64,000 bases of DNA from Cloacibacterium caeni. GTDB taxonomy: Bacteria > Bacteroidota > Bacteroidia > Flavobacteriales > Weeksellaceae. Below are positions 60,965-64,000 of the stretch, piece after piece. The stretch lies in NCBI RefSeq assembly GCF_907163125.1, contig NZ_OU015319.1, forward strand, positions 2,046,001 to 2,110,000, written 5' to 3'. The notes beneath the pieces are model-generated. The model had not been told where the DNA came from. It saw only the letters and a list, made by a program, of their open reading frames with translations, and made no database searches. The translations under genes were made by a program, and so were the position numbers. Position 1 is the stretch's first letter, and every line of letters starts with the position of its first letter.

Positions 60965-62401
60965 TTATTTTTTCTTTTTAGCTGGAGCTTTTTTAGCTGG
61001 AGCAGGAATATCATGTTTAGGTAATGATTCCCAAAGTGTAGTAATTTCTTCTACTACTACTTTTCTGTCTTTCAATCTAGCTTCATCAGATGCAGTTGCA
61101 GGCTCTGTAGCTTGAGCAGATCCAACTCCTCTAGATTTTAATTGATCAGCAGATACACCTCTAGCTTCTAGAGCTTTTACTACAGCAGCAGCTCTTTCTC
61201 TTGAAAGTTTTAAGTTGTAAGCATCAGTACCTTTTTTATCAGTATGACCGATTACTAAATATTTACCGTTACCATATTGTTTAAGATATGCAGCAGCAGC
61301 ATCTAATTTAGGTTCAGATTCTGGTCTTAAAGTAGCTTTGTTAAAGTTGAATAAGATATCTTTAAGTTGACCTGTTACATCTTCAGCTACTTTTCTAGGG
61401 CATCCGTTAAGTTCTTTTAATCCAGGAACTGTAGGACAAGCATCATCTTTATCAAGAACACCGTCACCATCTGTATCTGGCCAAGGGCAACCATTGTTTG
61501 CAGCAGGACCTGCTACTGACGGACAAGCGTCGTCTTTATCAAGAACACCGTCACCATCTGTATCTGGCCAAGGACAACCGTTATTTTCTACTGGACCAGC
61601 AACTTCTGGACAGTTATCATCTTTATCAGCAACACCGTCACCGTCTGTATCTGGACAACCTTGGAATTGAGCAAGACCTGGTTCATCTGGACAAGCATCT
61701 TCGCTATCTTTGATACCATCTTTATCTCTATCTGTATTACCGAATCTGAACATGAGAGAAGCAGAAGCTTGCCAGAAATCAGGTACATTTGTATTATCTC
61801 CAGGTGTAGCTACATAATCTCCTTGTAAATTAAATCCAAAGTTTTTAGTTAACCATAAGTTTGCACCTAACCCCGCTGCAGCTGAGAAATGGTTCGCTTT
61901 TCCAGTTACATCATCACTATTATAAGTCCCTCTTAATACATCATTTGCATTGTCATATCTTGGAAAGGTAAGACCTGAGTAATCATGTCTTAAGTAGTTA
62001 GCCCCAACTCTTGCATATGGATCAAACCAAGATTCTTCATTCCAAAGACCTGCAAATTTAAATTGTAAACCAAGACCTGTTTGTAGGAAAAATTCTTTCC
62101 CCATATCAAATCTCTTGTTATCAATATTTCCTACTGAAGTTTGCCAATCAAGAACAAAATACTTGTTAAGGTTTCTTGCAATAGTTAATTTTGATAATGG
62201 AGGTGTAATAGTATAGTTGTTAAGCGTGAAAACTTGATCGAAGTTGTCAAATACTTTGTCAACACCACCGTTAGCAACACCCATGTGATTCACTCCATGT
62301 GCACCAACTCCGATAACCCAAGGGTTAGAAGTAGTTTGAGCGAAAGCAGTAGAGGCAAGTGTAAGTGCCAATGCTGAAATTCCTAATTTTAGATTTTTCA
62401 T
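60965..62401 (-). CDS. OmpA-family protein with thrombospondin type 3 repeats
   Basis: A 478-residue outer-membrane protein: signal peptide (1-21), N-terminal beta-barrel (about 25-220), calcium-binding TSP3 repeats DTDGDGVxDKDD (about 225-330), and a C-terminal OmpA peptidoglycan-binding domain (about 340-450) with ILFNFNKATLRPES and VIGHTDKKGTDAYNLKLSRE. The tail is Ala/Lys-rich (APAKKAPAKKKK). It links the outer membrane to peptidoglycan and is usually abundant. Confidence 0.93.
   Translation of the reverse strand: MKNLKLGISALALTLASTAFAQTTSNPWVIGVGAHGVNHMGVANGGVDKVFDNFDQVFTLNNYTITPPLSKLTIARNLNKYFVLDWQTSVGNIDNKRFDMGKEFFLQTGLGLQFKFAGLWNEESWFDPYARVGANYLRHDYSGLTFPRYDNANDVLRGTYNSDDVTGKANHFSAAAGLGANLWLTKNFGFNLQGDYVATPGDNTNVPDFWQASASLMFRFGNTDRDKDGIKDSEDACPDEPGLAQFQGCPDTDGDGVADKDDNCPEVAGPVENNGCPWPDTDGDGVLDKDDACPSVAGPAANNGCPWPDTDGDGVLDKDDACPTVPGLKELNGCPRKVAEDVTGQLKDILFNFNKATLRPESEPKLDAAAAYLKQYGNGKYLVIGHTDKKGTDAYNLKLSRERAAAVVKALEARGVSADQLKSRGVGSAQATEPATASDEARLKDRKVVVEEITTLWESLPKHDIPAPAKKAPAKKKK
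61446..61660 (-). repeat. 87-bp in-frame repeats in the OmpA-family gene
   Basis: TCTTTATCA starts recur at 61446, 61533 and 61620, exactly 87 bases (29 codons) apart. The first two units are nearly identical at DNA level, so unit number could change by recombination without breaking the frame. Confidence 0.85.
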
Positions 62402-62468
62402 AGAATTAAATGATTAAATAATTGATAATGCAAAATAAACACAAAATATCGTTAAAAACAAAGTTTTT

Positions 62469-62927
62469 TTAGGTTTTCTTTAATATTCTGTCTAAATTTC
62501 TTTTATTTTCTCTGTTTTTTATTGTTTCTCTTTTATCAAAAAGTTTTTTTCCTCTACCTAAAGCAATCAACATTTTTGCTTTTCCTCGGTCATTTATGTA
62601 GAGTTTTAGGGGCACTATAGTCATCCCTACATCTTTCAACTTTCTTTGAAACTTTTGCAATTCTTTTTTGTGTAATAAGAGTTTACGCTCTCTTTTGATT
62701 TTATGATTATAAAAAGTTCCCAATTTATACTCATCAATACTCATATTCACAACGAATAGCTCATTTTCTATAAACTGACAAAAACTCTCTGTAATAGAAG
62801 CTTTAGACGAACGAAGCGCTTTAATTTCGGTTCCCGTAAGAACAATTCCTGCTTCTATCTGCTCTAAAATTTCATATTCGAATTTTGCTCGTTTATTTAA
62901 AATATTTATGGTTTTTTCTATCTTCAT
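62469..62927 (-). CDS. smpB: tmRNA-binding protein SmpB
   Basis: A 152-residue protein read from the ATG at 62927 (MKIEKTINILNKRAKFEYEI); an upstream TTG would add four residues. It brings tmRNA to stalled ribosomes. Signatures: GIVLTGTEIKALRSSKASI, FYNHKIKRERKLLLHKKEL and the basic tail KRETIKNRENKR. No tmRNA gene was recognised in the window. Confidence 0.95.
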   Translation of the reverse strand: MKIEKTINILNKRAKFEYEILEQIEAGIVLTGTEIKALRSSKASITESFCQFIENELFVVNMSIDEYKLGTFYNHKIKRERKLLLHKKELQKFQRKLKDVGMTIVPLKLYINDRGKAKMLIALGRGKKLFDKRETIKNRENKRNLDRILKKT

Positions 62928-62939
62928 TGTATACTGCAA

Positions 62940-64000
<1,061 letters not shown>

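Overview
The window is low-GC, densely packed DNA from a member of the Bacteroidota, most likely a flavobacterium of the Chryseobacterium/Cloacibacterium type (Weeksellaceae). The evidence is the TAnnTTTG promoter boxes, the near absence of Shine-Dalgarno sites, a type B sorting domain of the type IX secretion system, a TonB-dependent receptor, an OmpA protein with calcium-binding repeats, and a cysteine-free ribosomal protein L32. No rRNA, tRNA or CRISPR array was seen.

The centrepiece (about 2.9-19.4 kb) is a nickel and hydrogen-uptake island. Leftward from a divergent promoter at about 15.8 kb run the small subunit, large subunit and cytochrome b of a membrane-bound [NiFe] hydrogenase. These are followed by its maturation protease, hypF, a cytoplasmic FKBP-type isomerase, nikR, a TonB-dependent receptor, a BRO-N-domain protein, hypD and a nickel permease. 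Rightward run hypA, hypB, hypC, a PnuC-like membrane protein and hypE. The small subunit carries the two extra cysteines that mark O2-tolerant enzymes. Together the genes cover nickel entry across both membranes, nickel sensing, metal-centre assembly, proteolytic maturation and electron transfer to quinone. A 21-bp-period direct repeat lies just upstream of both nikR and the receptor gene and is a candidate NikR operator. Many junctions of the island carry palindromic or tandem repeats, and hypF itself contains an inverted pair of one such repeat.

19.4-30.8 kb is housekeeping: an outer-membrane protein with a (TTTG)6 tract in its promoter, nrnA, rpmH, ftsE, trmN6, an NtrY-like kinase, ribE, then pdxA-yceD-rpmF-accB-accC and rocD. 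An intact IS3-family (IS150-like) element at 30.85-32.27 kb sits in the loop of what was the shared terminator of rocD and a cupin gene.

32.3-52.0 kb holds gltX-accA, tsf (detached from rpsB), a large secreted type IX substrate, guaB, a DoxX protein, an MFS carrier, a DUF4407 protein, ruvC, a possible kinase-fold protein, a fatty acid desaturase, a metallo-beta-lactamase-fold lipoprotein and a fused isobutyryl-CoA mutase (IcmF). 52.1-64 kb holds rplM-rpsI-rpsB, trmB, two envelope proteins, an SDR, aroA, a small GNAT protein, yebC, an OmpA-family protein, smpB and the start of a YbiT-like ABC-F gene cut by the window end.
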